Shown: positions 1 through 12,900, counted from the stretch's first letter. The stretch: DNA of 64,000 bases from Petrosia ficiformis (GCA_947044365.1 OX345641.1:1-64000), one strand, 5' to 3'. Program-made: numbers and translations. The notes: generated by a model not told the origin, from the sequence alone.

Positions 1-571
1 GAATCAAGTGTTGTCTGCCATCAATTGACACATTACATTCCATAACCTGGAGTTCAATTGTCACTAATTACTCGGGTGTTTAGTTTCACAGGGACATTTA
101 AAATTTTCATTATTATCCAGTCACTATTGCTAGATCATGTACAATAGAAAATGTAGCGAGCATGTTTATACTTTGTGTTTCATTGAAGATTTAGAAACAA
201 AAAGAGTATCTTTGTGAGAAAGTACAAGAATTAAAAAAATAGGTATAAATATGCAAATATTATATATAATAGTAAGTTAGTTCTTTTGTTTGTATTGCTA
301 ACTAATAACACAGCTTCTGTTTACAAAAAAAGAGAGAGAGTTAACATTTCATTCATGAATACATCATGTTTCCCTACAATTATTTCTAATGGAGTCACAC
401 ACTAAAAAGTATAATACGTATTATATATTCATACTTGTGTATTGTATATTAAAGGTTTCTTCAAATTTAAATATTATACTTCACAACAATAATATGTGGT
501 TGTCAAACATAAGTGCTATAATTGCTATGATACTGGTTTAAAAAAATTGTGGTTAAATAATGCTGACTCAC
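1..571. other. AT-rich stretch without recognised gene
   Basis: AT-rich sequence with short homopolymer and AT runs. I see no open frame with coding character, no tRNA-like fold and no repeat of the families found elsewhere in the window. Confidence 0.5.
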
Positions 572-664
572 CTGTTGAAAAATTTCTCTGGTTTCTTCTA
601 AATGATATTCATATTGGTGAGTCATCTGTTGATTCACTTCTCTAGAGACATAATTTGGTGGCAT
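572..664 (-). CDS. Candidate 5' coding exon (partial gene)
   Basis: On the minus strand an ATG at 664 opens a 31-codon frame beginning MPPNYVSREVNQQMTHQYEY and ending EIFQQ, rich in Glu, Gln and Thr. It runs straight into a strong donor, CAACAG|GTGAGT, with the last exon base at 572. The length of 93 nt leaves phase 0. The rest of the gene would lie toward coordinate 1 and beyond the window. The same exon end, CAACAG|GTGAGT, recurs in the mini-exons of the 300-bp repeats near 41-42 kb and 62-64 kb, which may mean a related gene or chance. Function is not recognised. An in-frame ATG at 694 is a possible alternative start. Confidence 0.35.
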
Positions 665-819
665 CTTGGCTATGAATATTGTACAACACAGCATACATGT
701 ATATCTCAGTGAAAATATCTATAAATATGGTTAAAACCTAAAAAACATACTGTCGCTCTAAATGATAGATATTAAAGGGACAATACCACAATTGTCTCTA
801 CAATCCCCATCGAGAGATT

Positions 820-3800
820 GTTTTCACTCTGTAAGGTCAATCAAGACCAGTGAGTGTAAGAGACCTGCTGTGCTCTGTATTGCCTTTACAACCTCAGATG
901 AGGTATGTTACAACCAGTTAAACTGGTTACATTAACCCTGAAAGATCTTGAGATCAGAGGGTTTAAACAAGGCAATTACGTGGCTTATAATCAAATGTTC
1001 TCACAACATACAGTACATCACCCTCACTTTAAGTAGAATTATCCAAAATGAACTTCATTCTTTGACATATCTATTACAGCTCCTATTACAGTGGGTAAAC
1101 ATGTGACTTACTGAAACAAGAACTTTAAAATGGCTGACATGCACCACCAAAACAATGTCCCTTACAATCTAAAATGGTTGCTGTTGCTCTGAATGACAAA
1201 TATCAAAGAGCATAAAGGAACAATGCCTCTACAATTCTCATCAAGAGATTGCTTTCACTCTGTAAGGTCAATCAAGACCAGTGAGTGTAAGAGACCTGCT
1301 GTGCTCTGTATTGCCTTTACAACCTCAGATGAGGTATGTTACAACCAGTTAAACTGGTTACATTAACCCTGAAAGATCTTGAGATCAGAGGGTTTAAACA
1401 AGGCAATTACGTGGCTTATAATCAAATGTTCTCACAACATACAGTACATCACCCTCACTTTAAGTAGAATTATCCAAAATGAACTTCATTTTTTGACATA
1501 TCTATTACAGCTCCTATTACAGTGGGTAAACATGTGACTTACTGAAACAAGAACTTTAAAATGGCTGACATGCACCACCAAAACAATGTCCCTTACAATC
1601 TAAAATGGTTGCTGTTGCTCTGAATGACAAATATCAAAGAGCATAAAGGAACAATGCCTCTACAATTCTCATCAAGAGATTGCTTTCACTCTGTAAGGTC
1701 AATCAAGACCAGTGAGTGTAAGAGACCTGCTGTGCTCTGTATTGCCTTTACAACCTCAGATGAGGTATGTTACAACCAGTTAAACTGGTTACATTAACCC
1801 TGAAAGATCTTGAGATCAGAGGGTTTAAACAAGGCAATTACGTAGATTACAATCAAATGTTCTCACAACATACAGTACATCACCCTCACTTTAAGTAGAA
1901 TTATCCAAAATGAACTTCATTTTTTGACATATCTATTACAGCTCCTATTACAGTGGGTAAACATGTGACTTACTGAAACAAGAACTTTAAAATGGCTGAC
2001 ATGCACCACCAAAACAATGTCCCTTACAATCTAAAATGGTTGCTGTTGCTCTGAATGACAAATATCAAAGAGCATAAAGGAACAATGCCTCTACAATTCT
2101 CATCAAGAGATTGCTTTCACTCTGTAAGGTCAATCAAGACCAGTGAGTGTAAGAGACCTGCTGTGCTCTGTATTGCCTTTACAACCTCAGATGAGGTATG
2201 TTACAACCAGTTAAACTGGTTACATTAACCCTGAAAGATCTTGAGATCAGAGGGTTTAAACAAGGCAATTACGTAGATTACAATCAAATGTTCTCACAAC
2301 ATACAGTACATCACCCTCACTTTAAGTAGAATTATCCAAAATGAACTTCATTCTTTGACATATCTATTACAGCTCCTATTACAGTGGGTAAACATGTGAC
2401 TTACTGAAACAAGAACTTTAAAATGGCTGACATGCACCACCAAAACAATGTCCCTTACAATCTAAAATGGTTGCTGTTGCTCTGAATGACAAATATCAAA
2501 GAGCATAAAGGAACAATGCCTCTACAATTCTCATCAAGAGATTGCTTTCACTCTGTAAGGTCAATCAAGACCAGTGAGTGTAAGAGACCTGCTGTGCTCT
2601 GTATTGCCTTTACAACCTCAGATGAGGTATGTTACAACCAGTTAAACTGGTTACATTAACCCTGAAAGATCTTGAGATCAGAGGGTTTAAACAAGGCAAT
2701 TACGTGGCTTATAATCAAATGTTCTCACAACATACAGTACATCACCCTCACTTTAAGTAGAATTATCCAAAATGAACTTCATTCTTTGACATATCTATTA
2801 CAGCTCCTATTACAGTGGGTAAACATGTGACTTACTGAAACAAGAACTTTAAAATGGCTGACATGCACCACCAAAACAATGTCCCTTACAATCTAAAATG
2901 GTTGCTGTTGCTCTGAATGACAAATATCAAAGAGCATAAAGGAACAATGCCTCTACAATTCTCATCAAGAGATTGCTTTCACTCTGTAAGGTCAATCAAG
3001 ACCAGTGAGTGTAAGAGACCTGCTGTGCTCTGTATTGCCTTTACAACCTCAGATGAGGTATGTTACAACCAGTTAAACTGGTTACATTAACCCTGAAAGA
3101 TCTTGAGATCAGAGGGTTTAAACAAGGCAATTACGTAGATTACAATCAAATGTTCTCACAACATACAGTACATCACCCTCACTTTAAGTAGAATTATCCT
3201 AAATGAACTTCATTCTTTGACATATCTATTACAGCTCCTATTACAGTGGGTAAACATGTGACTTACTGAAACAAGAACTTTAAAATGGCTGACATGCACC
3301 ACCAAAACAATGTCCCTTACAATCTAAAATGGTTGCTGTTGCTCTGAATGACAAATATCAAAGAGCATAAAGGAACAATGCCTCTACAATTCTCATCAAG
3401 AGATTGCTTTCACTCTGTAAGGTCAATCAAGACCAGTGAGTGTAAGAGACCTGCTGTGCTCTGTATTGCCTTTACAACCTCAGATGAGGTATGTTACAAC
3501 CAGTTAAACTGGTTACATTAACCCTGAAAGATCTTGAGATCAGAGGGTTTAAACAAGGCAATTACGTAGATTACAATCAAATGTTCTCACAACATACAGT
3601 ACATCCCCCTCACTTTATTCAAAACTTACCAAGATGAACTCCAATCCTTGACATATCTACTATTACACTGGTGGTTGTAAATACCAAGAACTTCAAAATG
3701 GCTGACCTGCACCACCATAACAATGTCCCTTACAACCTAAAATGGTTGCTGTTGCTCTGAATGACAAATATCAAAGAGCATAAAGGGACAATACCACAAT

Positions 3801-3995
3801 TGTCTCTACAATCTCATCAAGAGATTGCTTTCACTCTGTAAGGTCAGTCAAGACCAGTGAGTGTAAGAGACCTGCCGTTGTCTGTATTGCCTTTACAACC
3901 TCAGGTGAGGTTGGTTACAACCAGTTAAACTGGTTACATTAACCCTGAAAGATCTTCCAGATAGGAGATCAGAGGGTTTAAACAAGGCAATTCCA
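820..3995. repeat. 431-bp tandem repeat, eight copies
   Basis: A 431-bp unit repeats head to tail. The landmark AAAGATCTTGAGATC recurs at 941, 1372, 1803, 2234, 2665, 3096 and 3527, exactly 431 bp apart each time, and a diverged copy sits at 3948. The inner copies differ by only a few bases (for example GTGGCTTATAATC versus GTAGATTACAATC near the middle), while the outermost copies are diverged or truncated, as expected from homogenisation by unequal exchange. Each unit carries the short palindrome CCAGTTAAACTGG. No coding frame spans a unit. Confidence 0.97.
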
Positions 3996-4072
3996 ATATC
4001 CATCAGCCCGCCAAAACTGTCTGAAAGAGGGGAGTGGCTGCCCTTGCCCTATATGTGTATTGTAACATCTAT

Positions 4073-4235
4073 ATAGAATCTATGTCCCTGAAATATGTCT
4101 CTTTCTTTAATTTCAAAAATAGATAAATGGTAGAATGCATTGCATATATGTATTCCACAAACATCAAGCTGGCACCCCAGTGATCAAAAATGGCAATGTA
4201 AACATGGAAAAATCAAGGGACATATGTCCTTATGG
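4073..4235. repeat. Isolated GGGACATA / TATGTCCC motifs
   Basis: A short stretch holds TATGTCCCTGAAATATG near 4,080 and a near-perfect GGGACATATGTCC palindrome at 4,217-4,230. The same motifs are massed at 12.9-15.5 kb and 20.2-24.6 kb. It lies between the 431-bp array and the SET gene and may mark the outer edge of the first SET/recombinase unit. Confidence 0.6.
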
Positions 4236-5260
4236 GTTTTTGCTGCAATCATTGGGGTTTTGATACAGGAAGCCGCCTCCAAATAGCTCTACTAACCATT
4301 CTAGCTATTTTTTTCTATCTATTTTTGTGGGTAATAGTTTTGTATTGTGGCATTGATGGAAGGCATGTATTTACATGTAAGTTAGGGTGGAGCTCACGTG
4401 AACGCCTACAGACAAAATTAAACATTTTGTACAACAGACTGATTAACATTGCAACAGATAGAAAACTACAGAGCCAACACAACTTTCAGTATTGTTAATT
4501 GAGTTGTTGTGTTCAGATTCGTTTTAGCTACAGCGGATGGATTTTTAGTTACACCCATTTCTTCCTGTTTTAATGTAATATTACACTCAACATATGTAAA
4601 AGGTTGTTAATAGCATTTGCTCACTCAGAGTGTGTTCAGACATTCACATCTAAACCCATTAAACATGCCTATGTAGCTTGATTGATTATTTGATATGTTA
4701 TCATCTCATAATTCCCACTTAAATGTAGAATTGGTTAAAACATTTATTGGATATGTCACTATACTAGATGTTTATCACTCAAAAATAGTTTCTTTACAAA
4801 CAAGATACAATCCATAATTATGATTAGCTTACAAACATTTAAATGACTAAGTGAAGTACAAAATTAAAATAACATTTCTTAATTACATTACTCCATTAAT
4901 TATGATGCATACCTTATCGATACATGTATGTAAGTACAATTGTTGTTTTGTGTAGAACAAAAAATAAAGTTATAATAATTGTTAACAGCCTGGATCATAT
5001 GACACTTGATAAACTCTTTCTTCATCTGAGCTCCACACAGTCCTTCAGCTCTGACGTACAACCTTGCTGTGACATCTGTGTGTCTACAATTGTATGTAAG
5101 TAGAGTGAACATAATTTTCAAGTCTACATGTAGATTAACTAACTGTTTTTGACTATATTTCTTTCAGAAATCTTCAAGGGACCTTTAGCCTTCTACATTA
5201 CAAGTAGAAGTTACCAGCCTAGACCACGAGGAGGCGTCCCTTACGCTAGGCCAAAAAAGC
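4236..5260. other. Intergenic region with doubtful small ORFs
   Basis: An 88-codon plus-strand frame at 4,232-4,498 has a hydrophobic stretch (ALLTILAIFFYLFLWVIVLY), and a 73-codon minus-strand frame at 5,121-4,900 follows an acceptor-like AATTGTAG. Neither has a recognisable domain, a partner exon or a second copy in the window. Otherwise this is AT-rich noncoding sequence. Confidence 0.4.
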
Positions 5261-5514
5261 GATAATCCACTGTCACCAGATGGGACAGGGATCATGTTTC
5301 CTGTTTGGAAACAAATTGAAAGCGTGAAACAGGTATGCACAATACCGTGCTTCTATAAGCATATGACCAGTATGAATTGGTCTGGGAGATAATCCACTGT
5401 CACCAGATGGGACAGGGATCATGTTTCCTGTTTGGAAACAAATTGAAAGCGTGAAACAGGTATGCACAATACCGTGCTTCTATAAGCATATGACCAGTAT
5501 GAATTGGTCTGGGA
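5261..5514. repeat. 127-bp direct duplication downstream of the SET gene
   Basis: Two near-identical copies of a 127-bp segment beginning GATAATCCACTGTCACCAGA start at 5,261 and 5,388. The second ends 7 bp before the stop codon of the minus-strand SET gene, so the duplication would lie in that gene's 3' untranslated region. Confidence 0.9.
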
Positions 5515-5520
5515 GTGAAT

Positions 5521-8474
5521 TCATGTACATTGCACAGGGCAGACACTTGGACACATATGAACAAGTTGTTCTACCTGAGCATCACTATAAGCGTGTTTAA
5601 GCTCCAAATGACCACTACGTTTATTAGTGGCAACAATGAATCTCACAAGCTGAGACAATTCGTCTCTACTCTCCAGATCCATTGAAGCACTGTCTTTCCC
5701 TGATATATAATTCATCCAGTAATTATGCAGACCATAGTTAACAAAAAGCTCTTTTGCAGTGTTGTTAGTGTTACAATGGACTCTGCCCTTCACATTTATC
5801 ACAACTGTGTTTCCCTTCTGTGAATAAATAACATTGCAAAAACTTTCAGCAACTTTCTCAGCAGAATCGAGCTGAAAATGTCCCAGGGCAAAGTCAGTTG
5901 CTAACTGTTTAAGCCCTTCAAGTAAACCACCTTGATTAACAAACCGACCCAAATTCCACCCATGAAACACACTTGCATCTACAAACATTGAGTCACGTAC
6001 ATCTAGTATGTAATCTGGATTGGAAATATTTTGAATCTGCTCTTCTGTCAGGGTCTCTCTGCTGTACAAGCAGAGAGTATCCCTAGCTCTGAAGTACATT
6101 TCAGTACTATGTGGTCTTAAGAAAAGACCACATCCTGCATTAGGAATGGTACTTTCAGCCACAAACACCATGGACTGGTGAATGTTGGCTTTAGATCTAG
6201 TCACATGCAACTGCTGGCTATTATGACAGACAATCAGTTGTTTCTGATTAAAATCCAAATGTAAACTACGAAGTTTCCATGGCATACAGTCAGCAAATCT
6301 ACATTTTGTAGCATGATTTGCTTTTAGGCATTGGGTAAACTTACACATTTCTATTTGTTTCTTGTCATTTAAAGGCTCATCAGTAAACTCGAGGAGGTGT
6401 TTTGGAATGGCATACAAGCCTTTCCCGTTTTTTTCTGCAAACACCTCAGCAACTTTGTACTCACTTGGTGCTTCCTTGCGTCCTTCTTCTGTCAAGAAGG
6501 ACACACCATTTCTGATAACCTGCAAGGCTAAAGGCTCCCACAGATCATTCTCTCTTTGGACAATGATTGTAACAATGAGACGACCGTCAGGTAGATGAAT
6601 GCTTTTGTCGTCCACTACATGTACGTACACCTTTTTAGCTGAGTGGAGTGTAGCCATTGCACTCCAGTGTCCTACGCTGCCGAGGTCATGACTAATTGGG
6701 TGCCTACATGAAGGATGCTCTGACACCACAAATTTATGGGATATTTCAACAGCATCGTGAAATGCTTCACGAAATGGAATCCATGTTTCAGAAACACCAT
6801 TTGTGAAATGCACTGCACTGCCATATTGGCTATACTTTTGCAGATCTGCAAATTTGTCTGTCACAATAAACCCTGAGTCCCCGTCCACAAAATGGATGGC
6901 ACTGAGAGCATCATTTCCACCGTTTATTACAAAGTCCATATCACGACACAGGTACATTCGGTCACTCTGTGTCCCAAGCCTGCACAGATCTACCAGATCT
7001 TTTACAATGACACTAGCTGGAATACCACAAACACCTTTGGCAAGCTTGGTGGTGGGAGGACACAATCGAGCAAATAATAGACATTCATGAAGCGAAGACT
7101 TGCTAGTGTTCTTGTACTTCATTGATGCCGCACACATGGCTACATTACCAGACTGGCATGTCTCTTCGGTGTGGTACCGAAGTACACCAGTTTGTTCCCA
7201 TCTACGCTTCAGCGTGGGACAGAGTTGACAGTCAGGTGTTATACACCCGCCCAGTGAACTCAGTACATCTGTTTTCCTGCGTTTCATGCAGTGTCCTGCC
7301 AGCTTATCGAGAATGCTAACGTCACCCTCTGCAATACTTACTACAGTTGTTGGCTTACTGCACAACTGTAATAAATTGGGGTCTGTAGGGTGTGGTTGAT
7401 ATGATTCTCCGTATTTAGCCCTGTTGATAAAACTGTGTAGATGTGCAGACTTGTTTATCAACTCATTCATGACTCTACCTATGCCATAGTAACATTGTAC
7501 GTCACACTGATTTTTTAGCATAGAATACCGAACCACTTTGGATGAAGCAGCATTGTATAGCTTATCCAATTCTTCCCTAACAGCAGTGACGTTTGTCGGG
7601 TTAGTCACAGCTGGAAGGTCGTGTTTAATTCCAACAGCTCCTGGAATATCAGAGTTTTCAGAAGCACATTCTGTCACCCTTATCAAAAGATGTCCCTTTT
7701 TTTCTGGACATTCGGGTTTCCATGTAGATGGAATGGTGACATTCTTAATTGCACAAATGTCACTGTCAACAGACCTAGTGGTACGTGTAGACTGTCCACC
7801 AGCATTTGAAATGGCATCACTTCTCATTCTACGACGCTTTGGCCGATTAGAATGCCCACTAGAACCCTCTTCCCCATCATCACGTGCTCTCCTACGACTA
7901 GTCGTAGGTAATGCTGAGTTAGACAATGCAGACCTAGAATTTGATGGTACAGGCACAGAGCTAGGCATTGACTTTCTCACGGAAGAGGGTATGATGCTGG
8001 TGGAGCTACTTGTACCAGTTCTACTTCCATTGCTAGTGTTAGGCTCACCTCTTAATACTTGTACACTAGCAGACAAATTTTCTACAAGATGACACATGAA
8101 TTCATGGTCAACCGGTAGAGTACTCGATAATTCCAGAATCTTTATTAATAATGGAAATATTTGAGAAGCATTTCGTTGTGGATATTCTGGGGTAAAGAAT
8201 GAATAACAAATGAAAACTGAATGATGAATTGTGACATGAGATATACAATTTTACTTAGCTACAATAATTATCTATAATTTTCACTCTGTATTATGAGAAA
8301 CTGTTATATATATATATATAATTATACATGTTGCAGTGGTAATGATTGTCAGGTGCTAAAATAGTAATTAATGCATCTTATACAAAACTCTATATTATAG
8401 TATACATGTATGTATATAATTAGTAGCTAGAAAAGGTATTCCATAATATATATAATTATATATATATATAATTA

Positions 8475-8513
<39 letters not shown>

Positions 8514-8725
8514 TATATACTACAGAAATGCATCACTGTTGGTACTACACAAATAGAGTACTCCATAATTATATATATATATATATGTATATACTTTTTA
8601 TATGCAATTACATTATATATATATATATATATACACATATGAACTAGTAACTATTGAAGCATTTATCATACACATTTACATGTACCTTCAATGACACGCT
8701 TGAAGCTCTCCATGCTCGTATCCAT
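5521..8725 (-). CDS. SET-domain protein, two exons
   Basis: Two exons, 8,725-8,686 (MDTSMESFKRVIE) and 8,186-5,521, join in phase 1 across a 499-bp intron with donor GAAG|GTACAT and acceptor TTTACCCCAG. They give a predicted 901-residue protein. Residues about 45-140 are Ser/Thr-rich and carry a basic, nuclear-localisation-like cluster (RRRARDD, then RPKRRRMRSD). The middle, about 160-640, matches no family I can name, although it has spaced Cys/His residues. The C-terminal SET domain, about 685-840, shows the opening STIPNAGCGLF, a central GRFVNQGG where the family usually has N-H-S/C, and ELFVNYGLHNYW matching the closing ELxxxYG. SET domains transfer methyl groups from S-adenosylmethionine to protein lysines, usually histones. 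The altered NHS box makes activity uncertain. The gene lies about 600 bp downstream of a recombinase gene on the same strand. The long exon is also open from a later ATG at 8,097. Confidence 0.85.
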
Positions 8726-9060
8726 GTCATAGAAAAATTTACACCACGTTTAATTGAAATGCTGGGCCTAGATTTAACACATCACGTGAGCTCTATGCTA
8801 AAAGTTGCTTCATCCAGAAGTTGAATCTGAGTAGTCTGTAGGGGAAACCCTACAATAGCACTAGCTTCAGTGAAATTTAGACCCAGTGTAAATGGAGAGA
8901 ACCAGCGTCGCGGGTTGTCTGAATCGTTGTAAGTAATAATGAGGTATGTGATAATTATAATAATTATATATATATATATATATATAATATAATTATATAA
9001 TTATATATAATATATATATACAATAATTACGATAATAAAATAATCGTTATAGTGATGACA

Positions 9061-9104
<44 letters not shown>

Positions 9105-9115
9105 TATATATATAT

Positions 9116-9165
<50 letters not shown>

Positions 9166-9305
9166 ATATATAATTATTAAATATATATATTTATTATAAT
9201 TAATTAATTGTCAATAATTATTATGATCATAGTTATAATAATGATATGAAAACCAAGATTAAAATAATTATTTAGCATTAATATATATATATATATATAT
9301 ATATG
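8280..9305. repeat. TA/AT microsatellite-rich DNA
   Basis: Several long (TA)n tracts at about 8,310-8,325, 8,445-8,640, 8,965-9,180 and 9,280-9,305 fill most of the SET gene's intron and the gap to the recombinase gene. The only information-rich island, about 8,640-8,940, contains exon 1 and the presumed 5' region of the SET gene. Confidence 0.9.
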
Positions 9306-9322
9306 TTACATTTAATGCAGGT

Positions 9323-11803
9323 TCACTGGAGTGTTTGTATTTGGGTGATATCGTCAAGAGGAGTCCTGAGTTCATATGCCCTGTGCTCACGTGAGTACAC
9401 CAAGTCAATACCTGTAATCAAACAAGAGAGTTTTTCTTCCCACCTGTTTGAAGCGATCTTGAGACGATAGTATCCGGGAAATGTCTCCACTAATTCGTTT
9501 AATAGTGCCGTTTTTGTTGTGGCATTTATCTCAAGGACTTTTGCAAAAATTAACTTTGGACATCTCTCAGTTGAATCGTTGGCAATCATGGCAACACTTT
9601 CTCCGGGAACGACGACATTTGAGCTTGTTGGATCATCTGAGTCCTCGTCACTGATATCCTCTAAGCTTTTGCACATTTTCTTTGGTGATGTTACATCTAT
9701 GGCTGGCGGTGGACGACGTAGTGCTTGCAGGACTTGTTTTGAAGCAAAGTGGACACCTGGTTTCACTCTTTCGTTGATGGTCCTCTTGTCGTAGATGTCC
9801 TGCTGATATCTTCTAGAGTGTCGCATTGCCACGGCAATACTTTCCATCACTGCTTCCGTCGATTCGTTGCCGGCAAATGTGACAAACGACGACCGCAATG
9901 CATGTATTGATACTCCACCAACTCCCGTGTACTTGTAGAATATTGATTGAATGTATTTAGTCCAATTCTTGGAATTATAGCATCCACCGTCATCATCCTA
10001 GAGAGAGAAAGAGAGAGAGAGAGAGAAACAAGGCGAGTGTCACTCACGACAAATCAGACAAATAGTTGACAGTCACACATGTACATGTACGTGCGTGGAA
10101 CTCACCAGAAAGAGAATGGTTGATTTCGAACTGTTTGGTATCTTGTTGCGATAGCGTAAGAGGTAGTCTGACAGGACGTTCATGAAGTAGCTGTCATCAG
10201 GACAAGAGATCATTTGTGGTCCAGTTGAATGTCCTGTCTTGTGATCGGTAATGTACATTATGGCCTTCCCCTCGTAAGGTGAAAAGTGCAAAATGTTTTT
10301 GTGCAATCTGCTTTCGTAAGGTCCCGTTATTTCACTCTCGTGAATCTTGAAGTGCAATTCTCTGTATTCCCTTCCACGTCCCGGAGGAATGGCCGTGTAC
10401 ACTAACACAACAAGAAGTGATCGGGAAAGTTTGATCCTCTCCCAATCAGTGGACGAGTTGTAGTCATCGTTCAACTGTGCGAGGACCTCCAAGACTTCCT
10501 TCCTACACGAAAACAGAATGGCTGTATAACAACACATGTATCTGAATTGCCCCATCAGAAGTCTGATTGTCAGACTAAAAAAAAAAACAACAAACAAATA
10601 CTTACCACGATAGCCAACGTCCTTTGGCTTTTAGTTCCTCCCAGGACTTATCTCTGTTGAGCTCTGCCTCCTTTTGGAAGACACTGATGTACCTGTGGAG
10701 ATTTTGTAACTGTGTTGTTTTCTCTTCTTTGTCGGCATATTTTACTGCACGTACGAGTGCCTGACAGTAACAACACAGTGTTCCCGGAGTGGAGTTTTTT
10801 TCCTCTCTCATGAATAGCAGGAATTTGTCTAGCAAGGCTTTGTCCAGAACGAGGCCAAATTGTAACGTTTCCTCCGTTCTTTTGCAGTACTCAAAAAAAT
10901 CTTTGGAAAGGAATAGAGAAAGAAGGATATTAATGTGGGGGTTATACAACAGGCTTCTAAAATTCTAAAAAAAATGCTAAAAAAAATTCAAAGCTCACAG
11001 AGTATCTGTTCTTTGGTTTTGTTTAACGTTATACTACTCAGAGGCTTTCCTTTCCTCTCGTGATTGAAAGGAGCTGCATAGAAAGTGTCCAGTCCTTCGA
11101 TCTTTTTCATGAGGTCCTCGGGCAATGGAGGAGTACCCTTGCGGCCTCTCGTGCTGCCTTTTGTAGATGCTTGTTTAGTTGAAGTTTCTACATCAGAAAT
11201 CCAAGGCACTACTTCCATATCATTAATTGCAGTGTGACTTCCGTCGTCTTCGCTGATCACAATGTGTGGTCCTGGTGGATGTTTTTGAATGGGAGACGAA
11301 TGTGTGACGGTCTCTGAGTCCGAAATGACTTCAACTGCAAGGCTTTGGTCTTCCCGGAGTGAATTGCCCTCGGATACGATGTCTGCCTGCTCAATATCAG
11401 TACCAGTTGTGTCCATGTTTTCTGTTGTGTGATCAGGAGCAGTGTGGAGGGGTTCTTTCGTTACATTTTGTTGCAAGCTGTCAACAGATACCCCTCTGCT
11501 TTTGAGAATGGCTTCAATGTATCTTTCTGCACTGTTTTTGTCCATCAGTATGCACCTGTTAGTGCTTGACGATATGATCTTTTCTTTTCTCAGAATTGAA
11601 ATTTCTGCTGGCAGTGCTAGGCATGTGACAATGCCCATCTTCATTCTCCTGCGACTCAAGGTACTGTTGTCATATAGTTCCAGCAACTTGAACCTTTTGA
11701 TCAGCTCTCCACAAGGTATGAGGTGTATGTCGTCTCTCCTTATGCCTTGGAAAATCTGTTTGTGGACTACAACATCGACGGGTTCATCTGGTAAGTCAGA
11801 CAT
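9323..11803 (-). CDS. Tyrosine recombinase (Crypton/phage-integrase type), four exons
   Basis: Four exons, 11,803-10,999, 10,900-10,606, 10,502-10,106 and 9,997-9,323, join with phases 1, 2 and 0 and GT..AG borders, giving 723 residues. The first 260 residues are of unknown function. Residues about 270-360 are helical and suit a core-binding domain. The catalytic domain has the full set of conserved residues: Arg in PPGRGREYREL (409 or 411), Lys in DHKTGHSTG (455), the box II H-x-x-R in IHALR (531, 534), His in AMRHS (559), and the probable nucleophile Tyr in YQQDIYDKR (568, with 563 as an alternative). Such enzymes cut and rejoin DNA through a 3'-phosphotyrosine link. About 150 residues follow the Tyr, including an acidic stretch (EDISDEDSDD). 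No reverse transcriptase accompanies it, which argues against DIRS or Ngaro elements. An in-frame ATG at 11,959 would add 52 residues. The intact frame suggests recent function. The SET gene follows on the same strand. Confidence 0.9.
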
Positions 11804-11902
11804 TATCACACACACAGTATTCTTCACATTTTTTTCTCTCTCACTCTGCTCTGTCCTTCCCCTGTATTTATGTTGAACTGTTCTGACCTCATGCTTTCTT
11901 AG

Positions 11903-12025
11903 AACCCATGAGTCATGTACCTGCACTTTTTGATGTTGACAAGATGGATGCGATGTCATTGCACTTTAGAACCCACCAGTCATATCATGCACTTTTTGAT
12001 GTTGTCAAGAAGGATGCGATGTCAT
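11903..12025. repeat. Imperfect 67-bp direct duplication 5' of the recombinase
   Basis: Two imperfect copies of a segment containing CACTTTTTGATGTTG and AGGATGCGATGTCATT (GGATGCGATGTCATT in the first) lie side by side, about 67 bp apart. They overlap the start of the longer possible recombinase frame (ATG at 11,959), which favours the downstream start at 11,803 and a regulatory or untranslated role for this stretch. Confidence 0.75.
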
Positions 12026-12160
12026 TCAAATTTTTATTTTCTCAAGTTTTCAGGCAGGAATACAACTATTAGTTTTGGGTGAGCTTTTCCATTCAGTTAA
12101 CTGTCACTGTCACAGAATGTTTTTGTGTGTGTGAAGACCATTTTTTTGCGTGAAGATGTT

Positions 12161-12900
12161 ATGTCCCTAAACCCTAAACCCTATATACCTGAGAAGCAAA
12201 ATTTCCCCAAATCCAGGTCTCAACGGATTCGTAATCTACGTCACGTGAGCATTAATTTGAATGCCTAAACTTTGCACTGACCCGCCCATTTCCGGTGTTA
12301 ACCGTACCTCATTTAACTTCAAATAACTCAAAAAATAAAAGGTTTTAAAACTTCTAGTCACTGCCAATCTCTAGAAGAAAAATAGACCTTTCTCAGTTCC
12401 AAAAATCAAGTCAATAGACCTTTAGATGTTGGAGTTATTAAGCTTCAAACATAAAGTATATGGAAATTTTTTTATAAGTTCAAGTTTGTCGATTAATATC
12501 TCCGCTTGTGAAGATGCTATAAACATGCAACCAACACTGAATGAAAGCCCAATTTTTTATCTCACTGAACCCCAAATACCCTATTAATCCGCGCAAAGAC
12601 CGCGGAATAGGGGCAGTTTGAATAAGGTACACTTTAAGACTAAACACTTTAAATTAGTTTAAAACCCATTGATAAATATACCGTTAGAAAGCTCTTTTTA
12701 TGCTCATTTCAAAAATGCTTTTACTTTTTCAAACCAGTACTTACTTTTTGAGTTATTGTTGTTTTAATTTCGTCATTTTTCGGAAATTATTTTTTGCCTT
12801 ATACAGGAAAGGTATTTTGTATGGCTTCATGAGTTGGGGAATACACTACACTAGACATGTACATTCCAAACCCCAAGTACCCTAGTGAAACCCTGGCCTA
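12161..12900. other. Telomere-like CCCTAAA run and noncoding flank
   Basis: ATGTCCCTAAACCCTAAACC at 12,161-12,180 joins the TATGTCCC motif to a short run of CCCTAAA repeats. The same junction type recurs near 20,400 and 24,640. The remaining 700 bp has no gene that I can support. Confidence 0.6.

Noticed and set aside
4232..4498. 88-codon ORF with a hydrophobic segment
   Set aside because: No homologue recognised, no splice context and no second copy; AT-rich DNA often gives hydrophobic chance frames.
4900..5121. 73-codon minus-strand frame after an acceptor-like site
   Set aside because: Composition is mildly protein-like, but no donor, partner exon or domain could be supported.
9323..11803. 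DIRS or Ngaro retroelement
   Set aside because: These also encode tyrosine recombinases, but no reverse transcriptase, RNase H or gag-like frame is present near either recombinase.
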